Assembly: GCF_036711975.1 (NCBI RefSeq)
Contig: NC_091966.1
Span: 34,789,501-34,853,500 of the forward strand
Length of the DNA stretch: 64,000 nt
From: Onthophagus taurus
Lineage: Eukaryota; Arthropoda; Insecta; Coleoptera; Scarabaeidae
Direction of reading: 5' to 3'
A program made the position numbers and the translations under genes. The notes beneath the pieces are model-generated. The model ran no database searches. It saw only the letters and a list, made by a program, of their open reading frames with translations, and had not been told where the DNA came from. This document shows, piece after piece, positions 46,701-57,929 of the stretch; within the stretch, counting starts at the first letter, position 1, and every line of letters starts with the position of its first letter.

Positions 46701-49595
46701 TCCAAATATGTAAAAATATACAGGTTGTTCTATTTAAAAAAATAAAGTAGGTGGCGACTTCCGGTATAACCGGAAGTGCTAGAAATCTGCAAATATTTTA
46801 GTCGAAGAGAACGCAATTGATAATACTTAAGTCTGAATTTTCAAATTTTTATTTTGGTCAGAACCTGAGAAACGTCTAATGACCGGTCTCGCTGAGACCC
46901 TGTATAGTTCATTTTTTTTCTATAACACCTGTGCAATTGTTGTAAAGTTGGCAAAATTAACAGAGAGATTTGTTTTATCATGTTTTTAAATAGATATGTC
47001 ACACTGACGTTTGAGCTTTCGTTATTCAAAAAGAAAAGGTGCATAAAAAATGTTGTTAAAACCTTGTCCTCAAATAACTTTATAACCTATTTGTCAAGTT
47101 TGACGTACAATTTCATAGCCGACTACTAAATTTTCGCTTATTTTAAATAACATTACGAAATACGTGTCTTTAGTTATTTAAGTTTTTTATGAAAACGACA
47201 AAGTTTGTTAAAAAATAATAAGAGTAAGAAAAGTTTTAGAATGAAATTCCACATGAAGTGAAGTAGTAATGTATTAAATCCGCCGAAAAGTTAAAAAAAT
47301 CTGTCAAAATTTAGGGTACCATTACCCTTAATCAACCCTTTGAAATGCCTCAATTGAGTTCAATTTGCTACCAATTAATACCCTTGAATTAAGGGTATTA
47401 ATGAGTGTATCAAGGGCCTCATACGTCATTAATTATTCATAATTGTTCAAACTGTCAATTTTTGACATATAAAGCTGTCAACGGCGATATTTCGGCGCCT
47501 ACTTTGATTGTAATTTGCTGATTTAATATTTTCAGAAAACGCATTTCTTCTCAATTTTTTTCTTATACAACCATGGTTTGATATGTTCATCCCATAGAGG
47601 GATTTATCCTCTATCAAAGTATGCAAAGAAAACATATGCATCCCATTTAAAATAATTATGTTGGTTGTCATAGCAACGAAACAAAAAACAATACAAACAA
47701 GCAAATCTTGCCAAAAGATGCACCACGATTAATAAAGGATCTTGTATTTGAAACATTTTCCTTTAAAACCATAAATGGTGAAGTTATTGGCTATATTCCA
47801 GACATTTGACACACCCTCTGTATAACGGTAAATTATAAAATTAATAAATAAATTTAAGTAAATTTTAATTAGATAATTATGTTTCCACTTAAATAGATTT
47901 TGGCTGATGATGAATTAATTTTCGAAACCGGTACCAATAAATATTTAATAAGCAAGTAAAAAGTTTTTTAAATTACATTTGTTTCATATAATTTTTATAT
48001 TATTATATCGTAAACTTGCAACATGGATTCCCGCAACAATTTTTTTTTTTATTAAAATCTCACTGTAAATATAACTTTACACTAAAAACTTTCTTTTAGG
48101 TATCACAATCGTGAAGCAGTGGTAATAAGTGCTTTGCAGGTTGAAAAGCATCCGATTGCAACCCCCGGGCCTTTCGCGACTCCGCCACCGGCTCGGAGTA
48201 TTTTTCCGGGAATTCATCCTTCTTTACAGATGACGCCACCTTTGGGAGTTCGCAGTTATTCATCGCGAGGTGGTAGTCCCATCACTAGGTTTGGCTCATT
48301 TGGGGCTACGTTAGAGAGTCCCAGAGTAAACGATCATCCTCGAAATCGACCACATTCTTCACCGAAGCTAAAACTAAGGTTCTTTTCGCTTAAAATAATT
48401 TTGTTATAGCCCCAGAATCTTTTGTTTCAACCATCCCCTACTTGGAATCTTGTTGGAGCATGCTAGAACATTAAATTTTTGTAGTTATTTTATATTTTAT
48501 TTGTTGTTGTGGTAAAATTAAATGGTTTTTGATTTATTTTAAGCAGCTTAATTATAATCTTGTTATTATATTTTTATTTAAAGGTACATGAAATCAATTT
48601 TTCCAAAAGCCGAAGAAACTGTTATATTGGATGTTTTAACAAGTAACGAAAATAACATTCAAAAAGCATCGGATACTTTAAAAGGGATGGGTTATGAACG
48701 AAGAGATCCAGTTAAATTATTACAACAACAAGAAGCTGAAGCAAAACGGGAAGAGGAAGAAAAAGCAAGACAAAACGAAGCCGTTGAAACAATTGAAATT
48801 CTTTTGATACCTAAAATAAAAACACCAGAAGAAAAAGATCGAAGTAAATATAAATATAATAATTTATTTCCCCGTCTAAAAGATGGCGCTATTTTGACAT
48901 ACCCTACTTAACTTTCTTTTTTCAGTTAAAATAAGTCTTCAAGAACAATACAAAGATATAACAGAACAAGTAATAACAATAGCATTAGAAAGTGTCGAAT
49001 ATGACGAAACTAAAGCCTGCCAAATTTTGCAAATAATGGTGCAAGAAGATGCTGATAATAAAGAGGAAAACACTGAAATCAAAGATACCGTAGATTCTTT
49101 AGAAGAGGAACCATCTTCGCTACAACCACAAATTAATATTCCAATATCACAAAGTCGGCATTCATTTAAATCGTTGATAGCGGAAAAATCGGAAGTGCCC
49201 TCTAAAGATAAAAATATTCCGAGAATTTTTGTTGAAGAAAATTGTAATAAAATGGCTTTAGGTGCAAATCCAAATTATGCTAAGGGACCAAAGGATGAAT
49301 TATTACTGTTAGTTTATAATAATATTTATAACTTTCTTTATTTTAATATTCTAAAATAAATAAATCTTGTTTTAGATTAGATTATGCTCCATGGGATGGG
49401 CCGAATGAGAATCTTCGGTGTGGACCAAAAAAAGGTTTAGCAAAAGGACCAAATAAAAATAATTTATCGAATCGTGACTATAAATCGTTTGGACCCAATC
49501 CCGATTTGAGAAAAGGAGCTAAAGTCGGTTTGGCGAAAGGGAGTATGTTTAAACAATTTCGGAATATTGTTATTGGAGAATCTCGTGGAAAATAG
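43705..49595 (+). CDS. WW domain plus three CUE-like domains protein
   Basis: Eight exons join in frame to 517 aa: 43705-43769, 43822-43909, 44032-44136, 44234-44388, 48100-48378, 48584-48843, 48926-49307 and 49376-49595. Residues 7-38 form a WW domain (LPPGW, GKRYYINHHTKTTTWEDP) with both signature Trp and the closing Pro. CUE-like helices follow: about 117-155 (ISSMFPTVSDTHIRLLLKK), 231-275 (MKSIFPKAEETVILDVL) and a weaker third at 318-360 (LQEQYKDITEQVITIALESV). CUE domains bind ubiquitin and WW domains bind Pro-rich ligands, so it is probably an adaptor in ubiquitin or trafficking pathways. The last 80 residues have a repeated (A/R)KGP / CGPKKGLAKG pattern ending MFKQFRN. Exon 3 is supported by phase and by the repeated end YIPL(Q/K). 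Intron 4 is 3.7 kb of repeats. I do not recognise a named orthologue. Confidence 0.85.
45257..45475. repeat. hairpin-forming inverted repeat
   Basis: Arms 45257-45323 and 45405-45475 are near-complementary (core TTGTTAGTTTGATCACAAAA on the left, with its reverse complement on the right), with an 80-bp AT-rich loop. It is probably a MITE, although its outermost ends are not clear. Confidence 0.65.
45585..45907 (+). repeat. dispersed repeat, copy 1
   Basis: About 320 bp, closely similar and in the same orientation to 47494-47825. Both contain GCGCCTACTTTGATTG at the start, TATGCAAA(A/G)AAA in the middle and TTGACACACC at the end. A TE of unknown class. Confidence 0.8.
46872..46907 (-). repeat. 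transposon-end motif, copy 1
   Basis: Reads CGTCTAATGACCGGTCTCGC... ending CCCTGTATAG. Its reverse complement recurs at 50070-50105. It contains a self-complementary core GGTCTCGCTGAGACC. Confidence 0.6.
47376..47400. repeat. 25-bp perfect palindrome
   Basis: TAATACCCTT and AAGGGTATTA arms around a 5-base centre GAATT. Related half-sites (ATTACCCTTAAT) lie just upstream near 47328. It may be a subterminal motif of a transposon. Confidence 0.5.
47494..47825 (+). repeat. dispersed repeat, copy 2
   Basis: The same element as 45585-45907, ending TTTGACACACCCTCTG. The right inverted arm of intron 4 directly follows. Confidence 0.8.
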
Positions 49596-50980
49596 CTAAT
49601 GTTGTGTTCTTTGTTGTAAAATATGATTAGGTTTAATTTTTTTTAATTAACAACACGGGTTTTATTTTTTTAGTAATTTTAAACTTTACTGGTTATATTA
49701 TGAATTTAAACTTAACAGATTTTTTTATTCACAAAAGATATAATTATCTATTGGATTTTAAGATAGTATGTTTTTCGTTTTATATATTTTATATTTTTAT
49801 CTTATTTTATTTTTATATGTTAATTTTTTTATTGTTTTTTTATAATTTTTGAGTTTATGGTTGGAGATATCATGTTACAGTTACTCCAATTATGCTTTCT
49901 ACTCATTTATTGTCCAATTTTGTCTGCCACATCGATTTATTCTCATTTTCTAATAACAAAAAATTCGTCGCTTTGAGACAGCTAGGTATAAAAACTTTGA
50001 GTAGGCTTACAGATCAAATTGTAAACGAATTTTGCTACTTACAATTGATTTCACAAATAATTAATCCAGTATATAGGTGTCTCAGCGAGACCGTTCATTA
50101 GACGTAAAAATCAGCTTTTCTATCTACAAAATCTCTACTTAGCAGTAACATACAATCGCTTTAAATGACTTTTTTTTAGTACTGCAGACTGAAGTATTAA
50201 AGTAAAGTTCTGTCTGATTATAAAATGTTACTTTAGGGAGATATTCGATTCTTTTATACATATTCTATTATATCTCCATTACTTATTTCAGCTGTGGATT
50301 TCCTTTTCTAATACACAAGCTATCGTTAACAGCTTTTGACAGGATTTTTTGTCAAATATTCTTGGTCAAGCTTTATCAAAGCCGCAACTATCACCGTTCG
50401 GGAGTAGCTGAGTACTGAAAATCCGATGCAACTTGCTTCTTTTAAGACAAAAACTACCAAATTTTCTTTTTTATTATCTGGAGCTGACCATGATAGAGAC
50501 TGCCTTTTCGCAGAGCTGGTTCATATTAGTCTGCGCCCGTTTCCGACAGAAACAACCGGATGTTAATAAGTAACCTTTCCCCGCACAGTCGATCTATACA
50601 CATCTCTTAATACTACTTAAAAGTTCCAGAGTCGCATGGTATAGGTAAACTTTATATCCTTGTTAATTAAATTTATTTCCTTTATATCCTTGTGGCTGCA
50701 TTCCTCGCTTTGCCACCTTGAGACACATCTTGAATTTGATTTTATCAACTTTTCGACATAGCATCCTCGTCATTGCATAAACTCTAGGACATCCTTAGAT
50801 CAATGTTCGTTGTCCTCCATTATTTTTATGGAGTTGTTGGAAGATTTTATTTGATTTTTAGTTTTATATTTGATTTTTATTTTTAGATTCTAATTAATAG
50901 CGTATTTCATAAAAGATTAACTTTTTTTAGTTTATCTTACACAATCATAACAATAGCTTTTCTAAATTTTTAATGTGATA
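49596..50980. other. intergenic, with a second transposon-end motif
   Basis: Apart from the repeat at 50070-50105 (ATATAGGTGTCTCAGCGAGA and following bases, the inverse of 46872-46907), nothing was recognised. The open frame 49892-50101 only overlaps that repeat. Confidence 0.45.
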
Positions 50981-51115
50981 CTTCACTTCCGTCTTTATTG
51001 CATCCGAAAATAATTATATCATCTGCTAGAATGTCTACTCCCTTCAATCTTTGAAGAATATTTTTCATTTGGAATATTAGGTGCTGGAGCTATCTCAAAT
51101 GGCTTTAATCTTGTG
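50981..51115 (-). mobile_element. Ty3/gypsy reverse transcriptase relic
   Basis: On the minus strand, RLKPFEIAPAPNIPNEKYSS followed, after a one-base frameshift, by VDILADDIIIFG matches the gypsy RT block RLPFGxxxAPxxFQ...VxxYxDDIxIxG around the catalytic aspartates. Neighbouring Gag or integrase was not recognised. It is unrelated in position and strand to the intact element in APC2. Confidence 0.55.
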
Positions 51116-53060
51116 TACATTCTTATGTACTTTTTCAAAATCGTTCCGAATCACTCTACATGTTTCATGTCCTATAATATAATACATATCGTGACAATGG
51201 TAATTTTTAGCAAAAATTCCGATGTTTTGAAAAAGGATTGTTGCTAAATATTTGCAAAAAAGTACGTGTTTAATTCAATAACTTAAGATGAAATGGAAAG
51301 GTCCAAAAAACAAATCGCTCTTTCTGTTAAAATTAAACTACATACTTTTCTTAATAGATTCTAATTTAACAAATTTTCCTTATTATGATATCGCCTAATT
51401 TTTCTCTCTTCAAATAGAGTTCATTGAGATATTCAGTTCGACGGCGATGTCACAAATACGTTTATAATAATAAACCCTATCCAGGTTATTTGGTTATTTT
51501 TAAAGTTTGTGGGGTTTCGTTAGTCCTCCTTTTATAGGATATTTTACCCTTTTTATATGGCTTATTTACCATGTACTTGTACTACTTTTCACAACTGATT
51601 TTCTATAGAGAACATGAGAAATCTGTAGTGATCTCCTAACCTTAAACTCATATGTGGTATATCCGACCGCGTTCAGATGCCTCCTCCGCATCCAAACCGC
51701 CCATTACTTTTTTGGACATTACTTCAGATTCTTCTAATGCTTAACTTCAACATAAAATGATTTTCACCATACAACGCAATAAACAAACGCGATGTGTTCT
51801 ATTTAAACCCAGATGTGATTTTCTGTCGCCTCATATTCTCTGATTTTTATATTGTAGAAGTAATAGTTAAGAACTCAGATCACAACAGTGCCAAGGGTAT
51901 CTGCTAACCATTCAGGCTCTTCTCAATATGTATATTGTTGGCTGCTGCGGTGTAAGTTCGCTTGGATAACGTTGAGTTCTGTACGGGTTTCATTTTTTTA
52001 GTGTCTTTATATGTTCTCATAGGTGGGCTCAACTTCGTCGGAGACAGTAAGACAATCAAGATGTAATAAATGTAATATTAATACTATTATCAACTTGTCA
52101 GATTTTATTGTCAAAAGCGATCTTATCTTTTGCGTTCTGCCTTAGCAAACTAATTCAACTATTTCAATGCATTCTGATTTTGTACCACTACGTATTTTAT
52201 GCAAAACGTCAACGTCAGCATTGCTCTCTATCGCTTTGGACACCAAAGCCTTCATTGGGTTAAATTTTTGCCCTACAACCGCCTTCTTTTGTGATATTTT
52301 GTTTAACGTGGTTCCCTTTTGCTAGGCTTCAACATTAGTTTCGCGGTGCTTTATTTCTTCTCATCATGCGTCATATACGTCTTCTTTCTGAATCCTTTTT
52401 CACAACGTTCGAAAAAAATTCTCCAGTTTTATGTGAAGTTATCGGGGACTTTAATTGGAAGACACGCCAAGCGATTTTAATCTTAATTTAACGAAAATTC
52501 TGTGGAAGGAACAGCTTACAAATCTTTTCACGAGATTTGTTTGAAGTACATAGTAGCCAAGAAATGTGGCGCGTTTTATTTTGAATTGGGTGATTTTGAA
52601 GGATTGAATTGAGAGTACAAACTTTGCTGTTAGTAAGCTCAGTGGTTGAACCAGTACGTACGAGGTAGCTTGCACTCATAGTCAAATCATTTTTTTTGTT
52701 GCCCACCAGATATGAGAAGAAGAGAAATATGATCGATAACGCTGCAAATAATTAATTTTAGTAGAAAAATTTATATAAAATTATGAAAATATAACTTACT
52801 CTAACATTTGCACCTGATATCTTCTGATATATTATTTACTATGTTGTGGACTTTGAAAATTTAATTCTATTCTGTCACCATAATTGCTTGTAAATGCCAA
52901 TTTTCGGAATTCCTTCTTTCAATTATCTGGAGACATTGTCTGGGTAGATGTACTATGTTTAAGAAATATGATTCCCACCCCAAGGTTGCGAAACTCTACA
53001 AATTTTCGGTGATATAACTACTTCAAAGCACTTTTTCAATGGAAAGTTCTCTTATGATTG
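51116..53060. other. intergenic, unassigned
   Basis: Probably further decayed transposon sequence (minus-strand continuation of the gypsy relic is plausible), but no second conserved block was found. The overlapping frames at 52451-52706 have no recognised motif. Confidence 0.35.
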
Positions 53061-53593
53061 TACATGGGTGGGCCAAATTGGGCACTTTTAAAGGGAAACT
53101 CTTATTTCTATAAGAGATACAGGAAAAATGACATCAGTGTCTGAGGCTCGATTTTTATAAGAAACTTAATGGCGAAAACCGCATATCTATATCTCTTACG
53201 GTTTCAGAGATACAGGATGTTTTTCAAAAAAGTGTATTTTAGAAAAGTCGTCATAACTTTTTTCTTATTGATAAATCTTCCTTTTTGTGAAAACATTTCC
53301 AAAGCAACTTTTTAGGTAAAATTTGATGGAAAAATATGCTCTTTTCTGTAATATTATAATCAACTATAGTTTGTATTTAAAAAAATAGAACTTTATATTA
53401 TATCTCAAAAATTATCAGCTATGTTTAAAATTTTTCAACGGCAGTATATTCTACTCAAAAAAGTGTCTTAGGAATGTATTAACCCCACTTCTATAATTTC
53501 AAAAATAAACGAAATATGAGCATTTTTTGAAATCGCTAAAATTTGATTTTTTTGGCTATAACTTTAAAAGTGTCCAATTTGGCCCACCCTGTA
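53061..53593. mobile_element. mariner-type MITE, about 530 bp
   Basis: The ends are inverted repeats of about 30 bp: CATGGGTGGGCCAAATTGGG on the left against CAGGGTGGGCCAAATTGGAC from the right. The dinucleotide TA flanks both ends (53061-53062 and 53592-53593), the target duplication of the Tc1/mariner group. The interior has no coding capacity. Confidence 0.8.
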
Positions 53594-54673
53594 CAAAGCA
53601 AATTAGTTAATTAACAAATAAAACAAGCATGGGGCAGCAATTCATGTTGATATTAAGCATAATTTTGGAGCTAACCTTCATGAACCAACCATCAACTGAA
53701 AAGTTGTTTTGATATTTTATTTTCGGTTTTATCTGTATTGTGTATCTGTATCATGTATTGTGTACATATACATAGAGCAGCCTAGAAATAGAAAATGTAT
53801 AATTTATATTAGTCTCTCTATATCTCAATTCGCTTGTTTACAAACTACTGGGAGATGCTAATATTAACTTTTAGTTTCTTCTTTATTGAGATAACGAAAT
53901 TATATTAACTACGAATTAGCTGAATTATAATCCATATCAACTGTATTTGTACCTGTCTGCTCGAATATTTAAATATTTTTAACAAGAAAAAAATGTTTTA
54001 ATTCTTTTAAAGCTTTAAGGCTTAACTTAATATTGTAAAGAAGCGGTTTTAACGTAATATTTTGCTAAAAATTTTTCAAATGGTTAGCTCCAACTTTTCT
54101 TTGCGTTTTTAAAACACTTTCTTCTCATTAGAAAGTGTTTAAACCAAGAACATTAATTTAATAACTATATTATTAATTTTTTAAGGAAGAGTTGGAGCTA
54201 AAATAATAAATCTGTAAATCCTAAGCGTTAGGCTGTGTTGAAAAATTGTCCGCCCGGATATTAAAAAACGAAAATTCCCAAAAAATAGATATTTTCATGT
54301 AAAATTTAAATAAAAATCAAAATGGAGTAAATTCAATCATCAATTTCATTATTAAAAAAATTTAAATACATCTTCAACTCATCTATGTTACCTTAAACAG
54401 AGAATTTTAAATTAAATGTAATCAAAAATGATGCATAATATGATACAAGTAGTGTGTTCGTTTTTTTGTTGAGTGTTGTAATTGTGAATTTAATTTGTGG
54501 AAAAAAATAAAACATCAAAATGAATTATATCCAGTACTTTTATTCATACAGAAAGAAAAATTACAGTTTATTATTCGCCATAGAAAATACGTAGTCTAAT
54601 AAGAAAAAATTAACAACTCCTTAATAAACAATTCAATGATTAAAAAAAAAAATTAGATAAAAAAAGAATCTTT
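53594..54673. other. intergenic, no assigned feature
   Basis: AT-rich spacer before the 3' end of the HIU hydrolase gene. Nothing recognisable. Confidence 0.4.
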
Positions 54674-55210
54674 TTATGTACCTCTGTAGGTTGTGTATCC
54701 ATATGGACTCAATAAAAGAGGCACATGATAATGGTCAGTATGATTGATGCAATCAAAAACAATCTAAAAATCAAATTAAAAATTATTATTAATAAATTTT
54801 TAATTTTTCTAACTTACTTCTATGAATGGATATAAAGACGTTTGTTTTTTAACTTCAAAATATCGATCAACATCGTAATGTAACTTATATCTTCCTGGTG
54901 AGAAATCATCCCGATCCAAAAAATTCCCAAAACGACCATCAATATTTGTAATTCCCTCATTAATATATGTCCATCTACCATCGATTAATTTATAGAGGCT
55001 CACTTGAAGCCCAGAAACAGCTTGGCCTTTAGAAGTATCAAGAACGTGAGTTGAAATTGGAGGTTTTGTAGAGTTCATTGGTAATAATTGTGATCGAATT
55101 TGCTGTAAAAATCAAAATCAATTTTTAAAAATTAATTTTAATTTTTGTTATTTTACATTCGCCCTTGAAAGATGATTATTTACAACACTAATTCTTTCAG
55201 ATAGACTCAT
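54674..55210 (-). CDS. 5-hydroxyisourate hydrolase (transthyretin-like)
   Basis: Three minus-strand exons (55210-55157, 55102-54818, 54763-54674; all phase 0) give 142 aa. The enzyme hydrolyses 5-hydroxyisourate, the urate oxidase product, to OHCU in the route to allantoin. Family marks are ISTHVLDTSKG near the start (His37), the DGR motifs (Arg61, Arg75), HYHVPLLLSPYGY and the terminal signature YRGT. A 26-residue N-terminal extension encoded by exon 1 and the start of exon 2 precedes the core; initiation at the internal Met27 would give a core of usual length. No peroxisomal SKL end is present. The next gene upstream on the same strand ends only 201 bp away. Confidence 0.93.
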
Positions 55211-55411
55211 AACAATCACTTGTATGGCTATATTTAAAAGATAATTAAGGATAAGAGATTAAAAGGTTATCTAACCTCAAAAACTAGAACAACACTCACA
55301 AAACTCGCTCGACAAACTGAGCGATTTAAAGAGAAATAATATTTTAAGTGGAAAGTTTGTCAAAAAATGATAAAAAAGAAGAGATAAAACATTTTTTTAA
55401 AAACATTTTTG

Positions 55412-56360
55412 TTACCAAGCTAAAACATTTACCTTTTGAAAATGAACTGGTAAATTTTCAGCTTCCCCACTTTCTTCGTCATCATCCATTTCTTCATTAT
55501 CTTGATCAGCTTCGTTATCTTGATCACCATCGTTATCTTGTTCCTCAACTTCAACAGTCGTATATTCAACACCTTCTAAATCTTCTTGAATCGTCGATGC
55601 ATTTCCGTCAATAAACGCAACTTGTTGTTCCATTTGGGGCGAAGAAGCCGCTTTAACTTTCCTTGTATTATGTAATTGAGCCGCTTTTTGATGTCTTATA
55701 GTACAGGTATGCTTTAAAAGGCTTAATCTATGAGCGTGCAACGTTTTTTGGCAGTAAAGACAAAAAGCTCGTGTAGGTTCTCCTTGAACACCAGTTAACC
55801 AACCTAAATAAACAATTTATTTATACTTTTATTATATTAAGCTTAAATTGTATCAATAATAAAATTATTTTCAAAAAGAACGAGGTTATTTCAAAAAGCT
55901 TACTTTGTAGTAATTGCCATAGATGGCGCTAGTGGTGTAATAACTGTCAAAATATTGTATATTTTGACAATTACGTCAAACTAGGATTAATTAAGATAAT
56001 TTCTTCCTTTTAAACAATTTAAAATCAAATTGATTAAACAAAAAGTTAATTAATTATTACAAAACATTTCTTTTTAACGCTTCTTTAAGTATTGCGTTTT
56101 TACCAACTAATCATTTCTCAATCAAATAAAAAAGGGGTGTTTTAGTAAAAACAACTCGTTTTACCTTTAAAATCAGGCATATGTTCCCATGCAGTTCGAT
56201 AAGTTTGTTTGTAATATTTAGATTTGGCGACGCCGGGCGATGAAACTTGTTGGATTGAGGAGACTTCGATTGAATCGTAATTCGTATCGTATTCGCGATA
56301 CTCTAAGCTGATTTCCGTTTTTCCGATATCTTGGCCCTGGTCCTCCGGTTCGCTTTCCAT
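55412..56360 (-). CDS. zinc-finger protein with acidic tail
   Basis: Two minus-strand exons (56360-56165 and 55803-55412; phase 1) give 195 aa. The N-terminal 50 residues are acidic, then YYKQTYRTAWEHMPDFKGWL leads into a zinc-finger-like block with two Cys (FCLYCQKT) and His residues (LHAHRLSLLKHTCTIRHQKA), a C2H2/BED-like pattern. The rest is Asp/Glu-rich (QDNDGDQDNEADQDNEE). A possible donor (AAAG|GTAAAT at 55431) lies 6 codons before the stop, so a longer spliced form is possible. Probably a nuclear DNA-binding protein; the exact family was not identified. It starts back to back with TRMT112. Confidence 0.78.
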
Positions 56361-56930
56361 TTCACGCGCCCAACAACCGCGAGCAACCGAAAAAACGAAA
56401 GTACCTAGGTCGAAAACGGTTACAAATGGTTGCCGATTTTAGTTAGACGCTCCTGGGGATTTCTATTTGTCACTGAACTTACCGGACGCTCGTTATAAAA
56501 TGGCGAACCCGGGGGATATTGACAAACGGAAATTGAACGAAACGGTCAAATCAACTCCGTAACAATTTTTAATTCACAATTTAAATCATAATAAGATACA
56601 GAGATTACATTTAAAAATTGAATCATTATTTTATAACCACACTACATACAATATTTTTTGCATACAAATAAAATTATTCTTTTTCAGTATTATATATGAC
56701 GCGTTCAAACTTAAAATTAAAATGTACAAATTCAAAAATTCATTTCAATATTTAATTAAAAATGTGTTTTTTAAAACGATATCTTTAATAAACACCTACA
56801 AAAACAATAAATTAAATAAAAAAAGATTTATAAAGATTTATTTTAAAAAAATCATTACGCATGCGCAGCTTTATAACCTCAAATTTTAACCATTCAAAAT
56901 AAACCCTACATAAACATAAAAATCTCAAAA
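56361..56930. promoter_or_regulatory. divergent upstream region of the zinc-finger gene and TRMT112
   Basis: 570 bp between start codons. The 150 bases next to the zinc-finger gene are relatively GC- and CpG-rich for this window, consistent with a housekeeping promoter. No specific site was assigned. Confidence 0.45.
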
Positions 56931-57361
56931 ATGAAACTCCTCACTCATAACATGCTGAGTTCGAAATGCCTAAAAGGCGTACAAGTCGGTTACCCCTTAA
57001 AATTAACGGTAAGATAGTTTCACCACATTTTAAATTAATTTTTAGGTTAGAATACATTTTTTAGGCGACGGATGTTCGAGAATGCGACGTTGATTTTAAT
57101 CCGGCTTTTGTAGCGAGATTAATCCCAAAATTAGATTGGGGAGTTCTTATAAAAGCTGCGGATACAATTGGAAAAAATGATAATTTACCTGCGGAAATTT
57201 TAAAAGAACACGAACAAGATAATGAGTTCTTAAAGAAGGTTCATCACGTCCTTTTGGAGGTTGATATTGTAACGGGGGAGTTGACGTGTCCTGAAACAGG
57301 GCGAGTTTTTCCTATTAATAATGGAATACCTAATATGCTGCTAAATGAAGATGAAGTATAA
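56931..57361 (+). CDS. TRMT112: TRMT112, methyltransferase activator subunit
   Basis: Two exons (56931-57008 and 57065-57361; phase 0) give 124 aa, the normal length. TRMT112 is the obligate partner of several methyltransferases (tRNA, 18S rRNA and the release factor eRF1). The sequence shows the family start MKLLTHNMLSSKC, then VDFNPAFVARLIPKLDW and the C-terminal ELTCPETGRVFPI...GIPNML block. The start Met is the only possible one before the conserved region. Confidence 0.97.
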
Positions 57362-57929
57362 TTTAATTTTACTTATAAATGTTGGGGCATTTAAGTTTGT
57401 TAAGATAGTGTAAAAGCTATCCTATTTAAATCTAACATTGTACATTTTTTTAGGTTATATATTTTTTACTGTTCAATATTTCAAATATTTTTTACGTTAG
57501 CTGATAAGATTTAGTTAACAAATCTATTACATTTAAATTGAAAATAAATATTCTAAACAAATATACCAGAAAAGTATTTTAAATAATACTCCTTTATGAT
57601 TCAAGACCTTTTCAAGTGGAAAGTGAATGATTATGAAGAATATTGTAGACTATTAAAAAGAATTTTTAACTTAGCAACATATAAGTGAGCGGTAAAAGAC
57701 AGAATTCATTCACAGAGAGACAGTCAGAAGTTGAGAAGGAACATTACAAACTGCACAAATGAGAATGGACGATATTGAATCAGCATTTCCTTTCGACAAA
57801 ACAATTGAGTAGTAACTGTTTTGCAGATTTCCATTCATTTTCAATCAAACTATAAAAATACACAATACAAAATATAGAAATATATTTCTTCATAATCTTT
57901 GGAGCAAAAAGATTTCTACAATGGTAGAT
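57362..57929. other. intergenic
   Basis: AT-rich 3' flank of TRMT112, then unassigned sequence up to the LINE relic. No frame or repeat was supported. Confidence 0.4.

Larger units (their letters stand above)
44441..48000. repeat. inverted arms in intron 4 of the WW-CUE gene
   Basis: The segment 44441-44565 and the reverse complement of 47820-48000 share a long match with gaps, including the core ACTTGCTTATTAAATATTTA and an ACCGTTATA block. The arms are about 3.4 kb apart. They could be the ends of one composite element or two copies of a small element in opposite orientation; no target duplication was found. Confidence 0.6.

Noticed and set aside
55157-55803. Fusion of the zinc-finger gene with HIU hydrolase into one protein
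   Set aside because: Available acceptors before the hydrolase start would need phase 1, while the possible donor at 55431 is phase 0, and other acceptors lead to stops.
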